A stretch of 64,000 bases of DNA from Prevotella sp. khp7. GTDB lineage: Bacteria > Bacteroidota > Bacteroidia > Bacteroidales > Bacteroidaceae. Positions 27,459-37,900 of this stretch are shown piece by piece. Where the stretch lies: positions 496,001-560,000 of the forward strand of contig NZ_FOIV01000004.1 of the NCBI RefSeq assembly GCF_900109055.1, read 5' to 3'. The notes under the pieces are model-generated. The model was not told where the DNA came from. It ran no database searches and worked only from the letters and a program-made list of their open reading frames with translations. A program made the position numbers and the translations under genes. The number at the start of each line of letters is the position of its first letter. Position 1 is the first letter of the stretch.

Positions 27459-28415
27459 TTAGAGTATTCTTACACTCTTATGCAGATTCTTACTTTTCTT
27501 ATATAGATTCATTTCCGTTTGATAGCCCACGAATAATTCATGACTGCCATTTCCTACATGGATGCCCGAGGTATAGACTTCATAGCCATATCCTATGTAG
27601 ACACCACGGAAACGCCCTCCAACCAATACTGTCACAGAGTTCGTCGGACTGTATGTCAAGCCTGCATACATCAATTTTCTATCATGTTCATACTTCAGTC
27701 TGCCTGTCACATCGGCTCGCCAAGTAGTACCATCAGTACGTCCCAACACAGAGGTGTGTATAGATAAAAACGGATGACTCAGTTGAATATTGTATCCACC
27801 CGTCAAATAATATATGGAAGAGATTTCCAACTCATTGGCCTCGCCCAGTTCCACTTTCGGAGAATTCAGATGTAATGCGGAAACACCAACATACCAGCTT
27901 CGTGTCTGATAATACAGTCCAGCGGACAAATCTATAGCCGTCCCATTCACGGAAGTGGTTGCGAAAGCAGGATCACCTGAAATATCGGCATCCAACTTGC
28001 TGCCATCGAAATTTTCACTTAACATCCCAGTTTGTATACCTGCACAGACTTTTCCACCAGACATCTGACGCTGATAGGCATATTGCAAACTTAACCGTTT
28101 ATGAGTAAACAAGCCTATGGCATCATTAAGGAACTGAATACCGACACCATGACTTGCGCCCAAGGCATAAAATGGCATATCAGCAGCTGCATACATGGTA
28201 TGTGGGTTGTGCTCAAAGCCAGCCATTTGAATAGCATAAGCCGCTACCACATTGAGCTTTGCTTCTTTACCTACCGTTGCAGGATTAAAAGATGGCTCCA
28301 TCGTCCAGTAATGGCTGAAGGATATTTCATTTTGCGCCCATATTTTGCAGGAAGCAAACATCATCAACAACGCTATAGCATAATTTTTATACACATCATA
28401 ATAACGAAGTATCAT
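27459..28415 (-). CDS. porP: Type IX secretion outer-membrane protein PorP/SprF family
   Basis: A 318-residue outer-membrane barrel. A signal peptide (hydrophobic YAIALLMMFASC, cleaved near IWAQ) is followed by the family start NEISFSHYWTMEPSFNPATVG, which is near-diagnostic for PorP/SprF. GVGIQFLNDAIGLFTHKRLSLQYAYQ and SIYYLTGGYNIQ are further family marks. It is the first gene of the operon, as in the P. gingivalis porPKLMN order. PorP-type proteins help localise secreted cargo or complete the translocon. The -7 box upstream on this strand is not clear. Confidence 0.93.
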   Translation of the reverse strand: MILRYYDVYKNYAIALLMMFASCKIWAQNEISFSHYWTMEPSFNPATVGKEAKLNVVAAYAIQMAGFEHNPHTMYAAADMPFYALGASHGVGIQFLNDAIGLFTHKRLSLQYAYQRQMSGGKVCAGIQTGMLSENFDGSKLDADISGDPAFATTSVNGTAIDLSAGLYYQTRSWYVGVSALHLNSPKVELGEANELEISSIYYLTGGYNIQLSHPFLSIHTSVLGRTDGTTWRADVTGRLKYEHDRKLMYAGLTYSPTNSVTVLVGGRFRGVYIGYGYEVYTSGIHVGNGSHELFVGYQTEMNLYKKSKNLHKSVRIL

Positions 28416-28517
28416 ACAAATTATTGCACATATACCATCGAATCCTTTTACTTGTTAAAGTAATTGAATAATCACCATAAATATCGTTTTTTTTCTTCTT
28501 TTCTCATCCAAAACAAG

Positions 28518-28525
28518 TATTTTTG
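28518..28525 (+). promoter_or_regulatory. -7 box for the ZIP transporter gene
   Basis: TATTTTTG followed by GC, leader about 32 nt. Confidence 0.5.
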
Positions 28526-28563
28526 CAAAAAGAATTAAGAAACAGTTTTAAAACTCAAACAGA

Positions 28564-29343
28564 ATGACTGTACTCATCATCGGATTATTAATTCCTTTAT
28601 TTGGTACTATACTTGGTTCTGCTTTCGTTTTTTTTATGAAGGACGAAATGTCTGTACGATTACAGAAATCACTTCTTGGCTTTGCTTCTGGTGTCATGAT
28701 TGCCGCATCAGTATGGTCTCTCCTGATTCCAGCAATGGAGATGGAAACCTATAGCGGCAAATGGGCTGTCGTACCTGCCGCCATCGGTTTTTTGATGGGT
28801 ATGGGTTTCCTTCTGTTAATAGATGAGCTAACACCTCACCTGCATATTGGAACAGACAAGCCTGAAGGACTCCGTTCTCATCTCTCAAAGACAGCGATGC
28901 TTGCTCTTGCCGTAACAATCCACAATCTGCCGGAAGGAATGGCTGTCGGCGTAGTTTTCGCAGGAGCAGAGAATGGCACTTCCCAGATTTCCTTAGCCAG
29001 TGCTATTGCCGTCTCATTAGGTATTGCGATTCAAAACATACCAGAGGGAGCTATCATTTCCATGCCAATGCGAACTGCTGGCAACAACCGCTGGCGTTCT
29101 TTTCTAATCGGTTCATTGAGTGGAGCCGTTGAACCCATTGGCGCTATTGCAGTATTATTATTGGCTTCATTCCTGCTGCCCATTCTCCCCTATATGCTGG
29201 CATTTGCCGCAGGAGCCATGTTCTATGTGGTTGTCGAAGAACTAATCCCAGAAGCCTCTAGTGGACAGCATAGCAATCATAGTACCATTGGTTTTTCCTT
29301 TGGCTTTGTCCTGATGATGCTGCTTGATGTGATGATGGGATAA
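28564..29343 (+). CDS. zupT: ZIP-family divalent metal transporter
   Basis: A 259-residue inner-membrane protein with eight predicted helices. The metal-binding motifs are on helices 4 and 5: TIHNLPEGMAVG and AIQNIPEGAIIS. This is the ZupT/GufA-type length and pattern, importing zinc and often iron or other divalent metals. It is a stand-alone gene: divergent from porP, with the next gene under its own promoter. No metal-responsive operator could be recognised by eye. Confidence 0.9.
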   Translation: MTVLIIGLLIPLFGTILGSAFVFFMKDEMSVRLQKSLLGFASGVMIAASVWSLLIPAMEMETYSGKWAVVPAAIGFLMGMGFLLLIDELTPHLHIGTDKPEGLRSHLSKTAMLALAVTIHNLPEGMAVGVVFAGAENGTSQISLASAIAVSLGIAIQNIPEGAIISMPMRTAGNNRWRSFLIGSLSGAVEPIGAIAVLLLASFLLPILPYMLAFAAGAMFYVVVEELIPEASSGQHSNHSTIGFSFGFVLMMLLDVMMG

Positions 29344-29430
29344 ACGTTCTATTTGTACTTAAGAGATGCACAGTTTGTCGATTTTCCACAACTGGCAACA
29401 TTTAATGCACAAACCATCAACATTCCTTCT

Positions 29431-29460
29431 TTGCAAATAGCCGCAAATTGCTTATCTTTG
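29431..29460 (+). promoter_or_regulatory. Promoter of the hybrid regulator gene
   Basis: TTG at 29431-29433, a 19-bp spacer and TATCTTTG at 29453-29460. The leader contains a short (GT)n run at 29502-29513 just before the start codon. Confidence 0.75.
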
Positions 29461-29517
29461 CATCATCTTTAAAAAGAATTTATATATCTTCGCAACAAAA
29501 ATGTGTGTGTGTGTAAA

Positions 29518-32500
29518 ATGAGAAAATACTTATTCATGTTCATAATGGTGATTCTTGGCGGACTTCAATGTTTCAGTCAAGATAGTTTTCGATTTTACCA
29601 CATTTATACAAAAGGTTATAGAGTAAAGGCCATCTATCGTGACACCAACAACATCATGTGGGTGGGAACGTCGTTCGGACTTTTTACCTTGCCACAACTG
29701 GAGAGTAGAAATCCTAACGGATATAATCGACAGCATCCTGATATGCAGACTGGTATCGATGGCATTTATGAAGACATGAATGGCAGACTTTGGCTAAACA
29801 CGCATAGCAGACAGGTCATTAGGTATAATCCCCATAACAATCAATTCACCCCCGACATCGACCGTGTATTAGGAGGTTTTAATATTCATGTCGTCAACAA
29901 GGACCTCTTCGTCAACATAAAGGATAACAACTGCCTGACCTGGCAAGGCAACAAGCTTTACTACATTAACCTGAATCATAAGAACGTACAGAAACTATTG
30001 TTCGACACCACCGATGAGCAGGTTGTGAATGTGATTTCGAACCAGCAATCATACATCGTGTTGACCACGAGACATCTGTACTTCTTCTCATCAATGACCA
30101 AGGAGCTGATGCGAAAGGCACCTCTTGTCAACGAAGTGAGCACCTTCCTGTTTCCTATGGTGGCGGATGATAAAGGTAACGTATGGATTAGCGACGATCG
30201 CCATGTACGTCAATATGATTACAACAACCAATCCTGGACAACGTCAATGGAATTCCCTTCTACGGTATCGACAATTGAATGCGGACCTGACGGGCATCTA
30301 TGGATCGGACTGGAGAACGACGGTATCTATATCTGTGACATGAAATTAAATATGCAGCAACACCTAACACACCATGCTGGTGATGTAAATGGACTAAAAG
30401 ATAATCAAATTTACATGCTGCATTATGAGAAAGCCAATGGGACCATGTGGGTGAGCTACGCTAAAGGTGACATCTCTTTATATAACAAAAGTTTGAACTA
30501 CGGCATGCTCTATCAGGTGATGGACTCTGGGAATCCAAACGCCATGACCGATGTACTCTCATTTGCACAGACAAATGACGGTAAGGGATTATGGATGGGA
30601 CTCGAGGATCGAGGCATTTACTATAAACCCTTACACAATGGGGAATGGACAAAGAAGATAGGGAATGCGTCTGTCAGTGTTCTCAAGACCGATATTGATA
30701 ATGCTTTATGGGCTGGAATCTATAAACAGGGATTACTTCGACTATCGCCCATTGGTAGTCAGCAGTTTTATTTTAAAGGAGAGTCACCTTATGCCATTGC
30801 TTTCGGGCCTAAGAACAATATTTATGTGGCCTTACAACGCAAAGGTGTATGGTGCTTAGACCAGACTACAGGAATGACAACCGACACACATCTCGAGGCC
30901 CAATTTGTGTTCGATTTGAAATACGTTAACAACAAATTGTATGCCATAAGCACTAACGGTTTCTATACCATGGATGGTAATGGACAGTGGAAGAAAGTTT
31001 ATAATGGCATGTTCAAACATGGATGTATTGATAGTCAGAACTATGTATATCTGTTAGGAGAGGCCAATAATGCCTTGGGCATGACCGTTCTTAATCCCCA
31101 AGGAGAACCTGTTAGTCTTCCATCGGGCCTAGAGAAAGTGCCATCGAAGGTTGCAGCCCTTGACAAAACGGGCAATCTTTGGGCTGTAAGCGGTAATCAA
31201 CTAGTGCGGCTCAGTCACGGGAAAAAGAATGGTGAGACATGGGACTATAATGTTTTCAATATCAGCCCTGAAACAGAAGATATTTTCTATAATCCCGGTG
31301 CAGTGCACATTGACCAGGACAACCATCTCTGGTTAGGCACCGACAACGGCTATCAGTGCATCAATCTAAATGGCTTGCTGGCACATGCCAACAACGAGTC
31401 TGAAGAGAAGCCTCTCGTCATTGGCGGCATCAGCGTTAACAATGAGATTCTATCACCCAACCAATTAATAAACGGGCGAGAATTGATTACACACGATGTT
31501 ATATTCACAAAAAAACTCGAGTTGAATTACAATGAAAATAATATTATGGTGGAGTGTTCCAGCCTGTTCGAAGAGCAGACGATGACCAACACCTATTATT
31601 ATCAATTACGGGGATTCTCTGATACATGGCAGCCCATAGAACATCAGTCCATTATATTGTGGAATCTGCCTCCTGGCAAATACCAGCTCTATACCAAGAC
31701 TCAGGATTCACTCGAGAGCCACCTGCTAGACATTACCATCAATCCGCCATTATGGCGCACATGGTGGGCCTACCTTATTTATCTAGTAGTTATCGCTTGT
31801 CTTCTATGGATATTGTTCCGCTATTATCGTAACAAACGAGCCTACAAGATGAAGTTGCAACAACTTGAACTGCAGCAAGAGCAGGAAAAGCAATTGAACG
31901 AGATAAAACTGCGTTTCTTTACGAACATCAGTCACGACTTGCGGACACCCCTGTCTTTAATAGTCGGTCCTGTGGAAGATTTGGAAGCAAGGACCAAAGA
32001 CCCCACCTCGAAATCAATGTTGGATATGATTCACCGGAATGCCGACCTTTTACTTTCTCTGGTAAACCAAATACTCGATTTCCGCAGACTGGAACTTGGC
32101 AACGAGCGTATGAACCTGACAGACGGTAATATTGTCCCGATAATCAGTGTTGTCTGTGAGTCTTTCAAGCTAAAGGCGAAAAAGGAAGGCATTAATCTGA
32201 CTTTCCTGCCTATGGTGGAAGATGTGGAGATGCAGTTCGACAAAGACAAGATGACAAAGGTTATGATGAACCTTCTGTCAAATGCCTTTAAGTTCAGCAG
32301 AATTGGCGGTTGTATCACCGTAAGCATTGACGTGAAAGATCAAAATGCACTGATTCAGGTGGCAGATACAGGAATAGGTATCCCCGATGAAGAAAAGCCT
32401 CTCATCTTCAACCGTTTCTATCAGTCGAGCAATAATAATCTCCAAGCTATTGGCAGTGGAATCGGTCTGCATATCGTAAGAGAATATGTTCGTCTGCACG

Positions 32501-33393
32501 GTGGAGAGATCACGGTTCAAAATAACGAGGGGGGACATGGGTCTATTTTCACCATCACACTGCCCATTCATAAAAGTGAGAGAGACGAGGAATATTGTGA
32601 AATCTCAACTGAGCAGCATGAGGCAGAGCATGAGACCACCGTTTTGGTGGTTGATGACAACTGTGATTTCCTGACTTATGTGGGACAAGGGTTGGCAGAA
32701 GTTTATAATATTGTAAGTGCTTCGAATGGAAAAGAGGCTCTAAAGCAGCTTCAGACAAACGATGTGGATATCATCATCAGCGACGTAATGATGGACGAGA
32801 TGGATGGGCTCGAACTTTGTCGTATCGTCAAAACAGACATAGCCACTTCACACATTCCTATCATCCTTTTAACAGCCAAGTCGCAGAGTGTTGACGAACT
32901 TGCAGGACTGGAAGCAGGCGCTGATGACTATGTGATTAAACCCTTTAGTATGGGCATTTTGCTTCAGCGTGTTCGTAACCTTGTTGAGCGCAACCAGCAG
33001 CACCACCAGCGTTTCAAAAATGAGATAGACATTGCACCATCTGAAATCACGGTGACATCACTTGACGAGCAATTTATCTCCAACGCCATCTCACTTGTAG
33101 AAAAACATATATCCGACTCCGACTTCAATGTTGAGGAACTGAGTAGCGAGATGGGGGTACACCGGTCGCAACTCTATAAAAAGTTGCAGCACCTCACAGG
33201 GCGCACGCCTATCCAGTTCATCCGACTTCTGCGTCTGAAACGCGGCCGACAGTTACTCGAACAGAGTGGTCTTTATGTTTCTGAGATAGCTTATCAAGTA
33301 GGCTTCAATTCACCCCGTGTCTTCTCTAAGTATTTCAAGACAGAGTTTGGTATGACTCCAGACGAATATAAAAGTAACACAAACAACAAATAA
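29518..33393 (+). CDS. Hybrid two-component system regulator (sensor kinase + receiver + AraC)
   Basis: A 1291-residue one-protein signalling system. In order: signal peptide, two beta-propellers made of short repeats (LWIGLENDGIYI, LWAGIYKQGLLRL, LWLGTDNGYQCI; about 25-630), Y_Y_Y sandwich (about 650-740), transmembrane helix (about 748-770), HisKA with its phospho-acceptor in NISHDLRTPLS (H about 805), HATPase with NLLSNAFKFS, DTGIGIP and GSGIGL, receiver with VVDD and the acceptor in ISDVMMD (D about 1088), and a C-terminal AraC DNA-binding domain (about 1187-1290). All catalytic motifs look intact. The start is the ATG at 29518. Such regulators sense oligosaccharides in the periplasm and activate adjacent sus-like loci; here a phosphatase gene follows after 9 bp and susC/susD after that. 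Confidence 0.95.
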   Translation: MRKYLFMFIMVILGGLQCFSQDSFRFYHIYTKGYRVKAIYRDTNNIMWVGTSFGLFTLPQLESRNPNGYNRQHPDMQTGIDGIYEDMNGRLWLNTHSRQVIRYNPHNNQFTPDIDRVLGGFNIHVVNKDLFVNIKDNNCLTWQGNKLYYINLNHKNVQKLLFDTTDEQVVNVISNQQSYIVLTTRHLYFFSSMTKELMRKAPLVNEVSTFLFPMVADDKGNVWISDDRHVRQYDYNNQSWTTSMEFPSTVSTIECGPDGHLWIGLENDGIYICDMKLNMQQHLTHHAGDVNGLKDNQIYMLHYEKANGTMWVSYAKGDISLYNKSLNYGMLYQVMDSGNPNAMTDVLSFAQTNDGKGLWMGLEDRGIYYKPLHNGEWTKKIGNASVSVLKTDIDNALWAGIYKQGLLRLSPIGSQQFYFKGESPYAIAFGPKNNIYVALQRKGVWCLDQTTGMTTDTHLEAQFVFDLKYVNNKLYAISTNGFYTMDGNGQWKKVYNGMFKHGCIDSQNYVYLLGEANNALGMTVLNPQGEPVSLPSGLEKVPSKVAALDKTGNLWAVSGNQLVRLSHGKKNGETWDYNVFNISPETEDIFYNPGAVHIDQDNHLWLGTDNGYQCINLNGLLAHANNESEEKPLVIGGISVNNEILSPNQLINGRELITHDVIFTKKLELNYNENNIMVECSSLFEEQTMTNTYYYQLRGFSDTWQPIEHQSIILWNLPPGKYQLYTKTQDSLESHLLDITINPPLWRTWWAYLIYLVVIACLLWILFRYYRNKRAYKMKLQQLELQQEQEKQLNEIKLRFFTNISHDLRTPLSLIVGPVEDLEARTKDPTSKSMLDMIHRNADLLLSLVNQILDFRRLELGNERMNLTDGNIVPIISVVCESFKLKAKKEGINLTFLPMVEDVEMQFDKDKMTKVMMNLLSNAFKFSRIGGCITVSIDVKDQNALIQVADTGIGIPDEEKPLIFNRFYQSSNNNLQAIGSGIGLHIVREYVRLHGGEITVQNNEGGHGSIFTITLPIHKSERDEEYCEISTEQHEAEHETTVLVVDDNCDFLTYVGQGLAEVYNIVSASNGKEALKQLQTNDVDIIISDVMMDEMDGLELCRIVKTDIATSHIPIILLTAKSQSVDELAGLEAGADDYVIKPFSMGILLQRVRNLVERNQQHHQRFKNEIDIAPSEITVTSLDEQFISNAISLVEKHISDSDFNVEELSSEMGVHRSQLYKKLQHLTGRTPIQFIRLLRLKRGRQLLEQSGLYVSEIAYQVGFNSPRVFSKYFKTEFGMTPDEYKSNTNNK

Positions 33394-33402
33394 AAACAAA
33401 CA

Positions 33403-34656
33403 ATGAAAAAACTTTTAGCAATGGTGCTGATGCTGTTTACCATAACAGCATCGGCACAAGAGAGTGCGATTCTGAACCAGTTGAAAGCCGACCCCAGAAA
33501 GGCATATGGTGGTGACTATCCTTACCCTGCTGATACGTGTCGGATGACAGAGGCACCAAATGGTTATGAGCCATTTTATATCAGCCATTATGCCCGTCAC
33601 GGGTCGCGTTATTATTGGGAGAAACGACTCTATCTGGATCTTGACACTGTTATGACCATGGCTCATGAACGCCAACAACTGACTGATGAGGGTGAGGCAT
33701 TCTATAAGCGCTTCATGGCCATCAAGGACGAACTGATGACTGGAGCTACAGAACTGTCACTATTGGGTTGGGAGCAGCACCAGCAGATAGCCCGTAGCAT
33801 GTACAACCATTTTCCGCAGGTATTCGAAAAGGGTGGCAATGCACTGGCCATTTCCTCACTATCGGGACGAAGCGTTATGAGCATGGTTGCTTTCTGCCAA
33901 GAACTAGTCCAATGTAATCCTGCGATAGAGATTCTGGAGCTGTCTTCACGTTTCACACTCGACGGAGTAGTCCCTGATGATAGAGAGAATCCTATAAAGC
34001 ACAAATATCCCCGTGTGACGCCACGTTGGGAAGCCAACAAAGACAAATTTATATTCACCGATTCTCTGCCAGAGAAGATTATCACACGTGTATTCACCTC
34101 TACCGACGGGTTGCCCGGCGGTGCTGGTCATATCGCCGATGACCTTCTGAGACTATACACCTCGCTACCAAATATTAATCATGAGGGACTGATGGGCAGC
34201 ATCGTGACCGACGAGGAGATTGCAAACAGATGGGAATTCTCCAATCTATACGCATATTCATGGGTATTCGCTCCCCAGTATAATGTAATACCAATTCTTC
34301 AGGATATTATCAGAAAAGCTGATGCTGTCATCTCTGGGGACAGTGATCATATTGCCGATTTACGCTTCGGTCATGATACCTATTTAGGGCCATTGACAGT
34401 ACTGATGGGGCTCAATGGAGCCAATCGCGACCCAGAAGATCCGTATGAAGTAAAAAACACCTACCAAAACTGGCAGACCTGTAAAGCTTCGAATATCCAA
34501 CTGATATTCTATCGCAGTAAAAGTGCCCATGATGACATTCTCGTGAAATGTCTGCTGAATGGTGCAGAAGTAAGTATGCCTGTTCAGACTAAGGACTATC
34601 CCTACTACAAGTGGAGCGACCTACATGATTGGTACACGGAATTGTGTAGCAAGTAG
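33403..34656 (+). CDS. Secreted histidine acid phosphatase (phytase/MINPP-like)
   Basis: A 417-residue exported member of the histidine phosphatase superfamily, branch 2. The signal peptide ends near ASAQ. The catalytic RHGSR is at residues 65-69 (SHYARHGSRYYW), and the distal proton-donor pair is H323-D324 in FGHDTYLGPL. LTDEGEAFYKRF and SSLSGRSVMSM are also family-like. Relatives include multiple inositol polyphosphate phosphatase and glucose-1-phosphatase. The substrate is unproven, but inositol phosphate or sugar phosphate is reasonable. It is coupled to the hybrid regulator by a 9-bp gap and ends at a terminator. Confidence 0.88.
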   Translation: MKKLLAMVLMLFTITASAQESAILNQLKADPRKAYGGDYPYPADTCRMTEAPNGYEPFYISHYARHGSRYYWEKRLYLDLDTVMTMAHERQQLTDEGEAFYKRFMAIKDELMTGATELSLLGWEQHQQIARSMYNHFPQVFEKGGNALAISSLSGRSVMSMVAFCQELVQCNPAIEILELSSRFTLDGVVPDDRENPIKHKYPRVTPRWEANKDKFIFTDSLPEKIITRVFTSTDGLPGGAGHIADDLLRLYTSLPNINHEGLMGSIVTDEEIANRWEFSNLYAYSWVFAPQYNVIPILQDIIRKADAVISGDSDHIADLRFGHDTYLGPLTVLMGLNGANRDPEDPYEVKNTYQNWQTCKASNIQLIFYRSKSAHDDILVKCLLNGAEVSMPVQTKDYPYYKWSDLHDWYTELCSK

Positions 34657-34687
34657 TCATCTATAGCTGTTTATTCCTATGTTTCTT

Positions 34688-34718
34688 CGCCTGGATTTTC
34701 AAGTTCAGGCGATTTTTG
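34688..34718 (+). terminator. Terminator after the phosphatase gene
   Basis: CGCCTGGA (34688-34695) pairs with TTCAGGCG (34104-offset position 34704-34711) around an 8-base loop, followed by ATTTTTGTTT. The rest of the 311-bp gap to susC holds A/T-rich sequence and the susC promoter, with nothing else recognisable. Confidence 0.75.
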
Positions 34719-34848
34719 TTTCTTCTATGTTCCAATAGGAATGAGCTTATATGGCATCTTTGTTGCGCCTATATGTCCAAAATGTTTTCTGAGCAAAATT
34801 GTATCAGAATTTGCAAACACAAACTCTATTTCTGCCATATTTATTTTC

Positions 34849-34856
34849 TAACTTTG
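34849..34856 (+). promoter_or_regulatory. -7 box of the susC promoter
   Basis: TAACTTTG followed by CAAG. The leader to the susC ATG is about 105 nt. No good TTG box is present, consistent with dependence on an activator such as the adjacent hybrid regulator. Confidence 0.6.
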
Positions 34857-34967
34857 CAAGCAGAAAGATAACGTCCATAGCAGGTCAAGCCTATATAATT
34901 AATAATGTACACATAAGGAAAAATATTATATATCAATCAATTTAAATTTATAAACTAAAACTAAAGT

Positions 34968-37900
34968 ATGAAACAAGTAAGGAAAACGGCAATTCTAGTA
35001 GGAGTATTAGCCCTTTCAGGCCTTTTCTACTCGCCGAACGCAAACGCCTCGACTTCAACCACAGAGGTTCAGCAGGCAACGAAGAAGATTACAGGTACTG
35101 TAGTTGATGCAATGGGGCCCGTCATCGGAGCCAGTGTAGTGGAAAAGGGTACCACGAATGCTACGGTTACCGACTTTGACGGTAACTTTACACTCAATGT
35201 GAAACCAGGTGCAACGATTGTCGTGTCGTTTATTGGTTTCGAAACACAGGAGATTAGGGTTGGTGATCAGAACAACTACAAGATTACGATGAAGGACGAC
35301 AATGCAGTCCTTGAAGAGGTGGTGGTTGTAGGTTACGGTGTCCAGAAGAAAAAGCTGGTTACCGGTGCCACTGTTCAGGTGAAGGGTGAGGACATCGCCA
35401 AACTGAACACCACCAATGCGCTGACCGCCATGCAGTCAAGCACGCCTGGTGTGCAGATTACCCAGAGTTCTTCACAGCCTGGTAAGGGCTTTAAAGTCAA
35501 CATCCGTGGTGTCGGTACCATTGGTACTTCTTCTCCACTGCTGATCATCGATGGCATCAATGCCGGTACGGCCGATGACGGTTTGAACGGTCTGAACCCG
35601 AACGATATTGAAAGTATTGACGTACTGAAGGATGCTGCTTCTGCAGCCATCTACGGTGCCCGTGCTGCTAACGGTGTTATCTTGGTAACCACCAAACAGG
35701 GAAAGGCCGGTAAGATTCAGTTGCAATATGACGGTTATGCTGGCTGGTCGAACCCTTACAAAGTGCCCGATTTGCTGAATGCCCAACAATACATGCAGAT
35801 TATCGACGAGACCAACATGAATACTTTCGGTGAAGCCACCAACTGGTCGAACTTAGTTCCCGCTAACATCCTTTCGAAGATTAATAATGGATGGACAGGC
35901 ACCAACTGGGTAAAAGAATATGAGAACAAAAATGCTTTACAGTTCAGTAACGCCGTAACACTGACTGGTGGTTCTGAGAACTCAAAGTTCTCAATATCGC
36001 TGAACTACAGCTCGAACGAGGGTATTATGGGCGGCGACAACGCATCAAACTACAAACGTTACGGTGGTCGAATCAACTCAGAGCATGTGCTGCTGAAAGG
36101 CAAGGACCTGATTGGTGAGAGCCATGACATCATCACCATTGGTGAGAACGTAAGTTACACTTACCAGAGGAGTCATGACCTAGCAGAAGGTAGCGGCTAC
36201 TGGAACATCATGCAGGCAGCCTATGTGGCATCGCCACTGGTAGAGCCCTACAATGCAGACGGTACGATTGCCTCTTATGACAAGAACGGTGCCGGTTATA
36301 GCACTGACATTTATAATAACCCATTGAACCATTTCCTTGCCGGTGGCTACAGCTCCATCAACAAGAATCGCAGTTTCAACGTGAATGCCACTTTCTACTG
36401 GATAGTAGAGCCTGTCAAGGACCTGAAGTATCGCGGACAGTTCCATACGGGTTATAATGCCAACAATCACCGCGATATCAGTCTGCCCTATAACTCGAAC
36501 CCCACCAGTGCCAGTGCGAACTATAGCCTGAATATGAGGGAGGCGCAGAGCAGCAGTCTCTCGGTAGAAAACACACTTGCATATATCCTTCCAAAGATGG
36601 GAAAAAATACCATTGATGTGCTGGCTGGTCAGTCGCTGGAGCGCACCCAATGGAGTAACAGCATGAACATGAGCTTTACAGTGGGCGAGGATAATCTGAA
36701 CTCACTGGTTCACAACGGATGGGACTTCAACATCCCTAACAACTACGAGACCCAATATATGACTGGTCATGGCGGTTACGACAACCCTCTGCAAACCAAT
36801 ATCGTCTCGTTCTTCGGACGCGCCAACTGGAACTACGATGAGAAATACATGGCCACAGCTATCATCCGTGCCGACGGTTCCAATAACTTTGCCCGTGGCA
36901 AGCGCTGGGGCTACTTCCCCTCATTCTCTGCAGGATGGGTTGTTTCCAACGAGAAGTTCATGGAAAGAGCTGCCAGTTGGCTTGATTTCCTGAAAATACG
37001 CGCCTCATGGGGACAGAACGGTAACTGCCAGATCGGTAATTTCTACTATCTCTCCAATATCGGTTTCTCTCCTACAGGTTATCCCGACTATGGCTACAAA
37101 TTCAGCAATGACGACATGTATACCATCTCACAGGGCAGCTACACGACTGGAGCCTATGCCAAGAATCCCCCCAATGAAGATGTGACATGGGAGACTTCTG
37201 AGCAGACAAACATCGGTCTTGACGCCCGTTTCTTAGATGGCCGTCTCGGCTTGAGTTTCGACTGGTATGTAAAGATGACCAAAGACTGGCTGGTACAGGC
37301 ACCCATGAACGTGGTACTCGGCTACGAGGAGCCTGCGATGATTAACGGCGGTGATATTAAGAATACTGGTTTTGAACTGGCACTCTCATGGCGTGACAAG
37401 ATTGGTAGCGACTTCAACTATCATGCTAATGTAAATGTTGCCACCAACAAGAACAAGGTCACCCGTCTAGCAGCCAATGGTGGCAAGATCGGTATAGACA
37501 AAGAATTCCTTAACACCTTATTCCAAGGCTCATCATATGTATCGCTCGTAGAAGAAGGACATCCTGTTGGTTATTTCTATGCTATGTCATACGATGGAAT
37601 CTGGCAGAACCAGGCTCAGATCGACGCTGCCCGTGCAGCAGGAAAGGCCGTGCTCGACTCAGCAGTTCCTGGCGACCCCATTTGGACTGATTACGACGGA
37701 GACGGCGAGATTAATTATGACCTCGACCGCCATGAAGTAGGCAATCCCAATCCCGATGTAACCCTCGGCGTTAGCCTTGGTTGCGAATACAAGGGTTTCG
37801 ATTTCGGAATAACAGGTGCAGGCGCCTTCGGCCAGCAGATCATGCAGTGCTATCGTACTGCACAACGTACAAACCAGTACGACGAGTATACGACGGATGT

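Noticed and set aside
29502..29513. The GT dinucleotide run before the hybrid regulator as a phase-variation tract
   Set aside because: Only about six GT units, in the untranslated leader of the chosen start; too short to argue for slipped-strand switching without population data.
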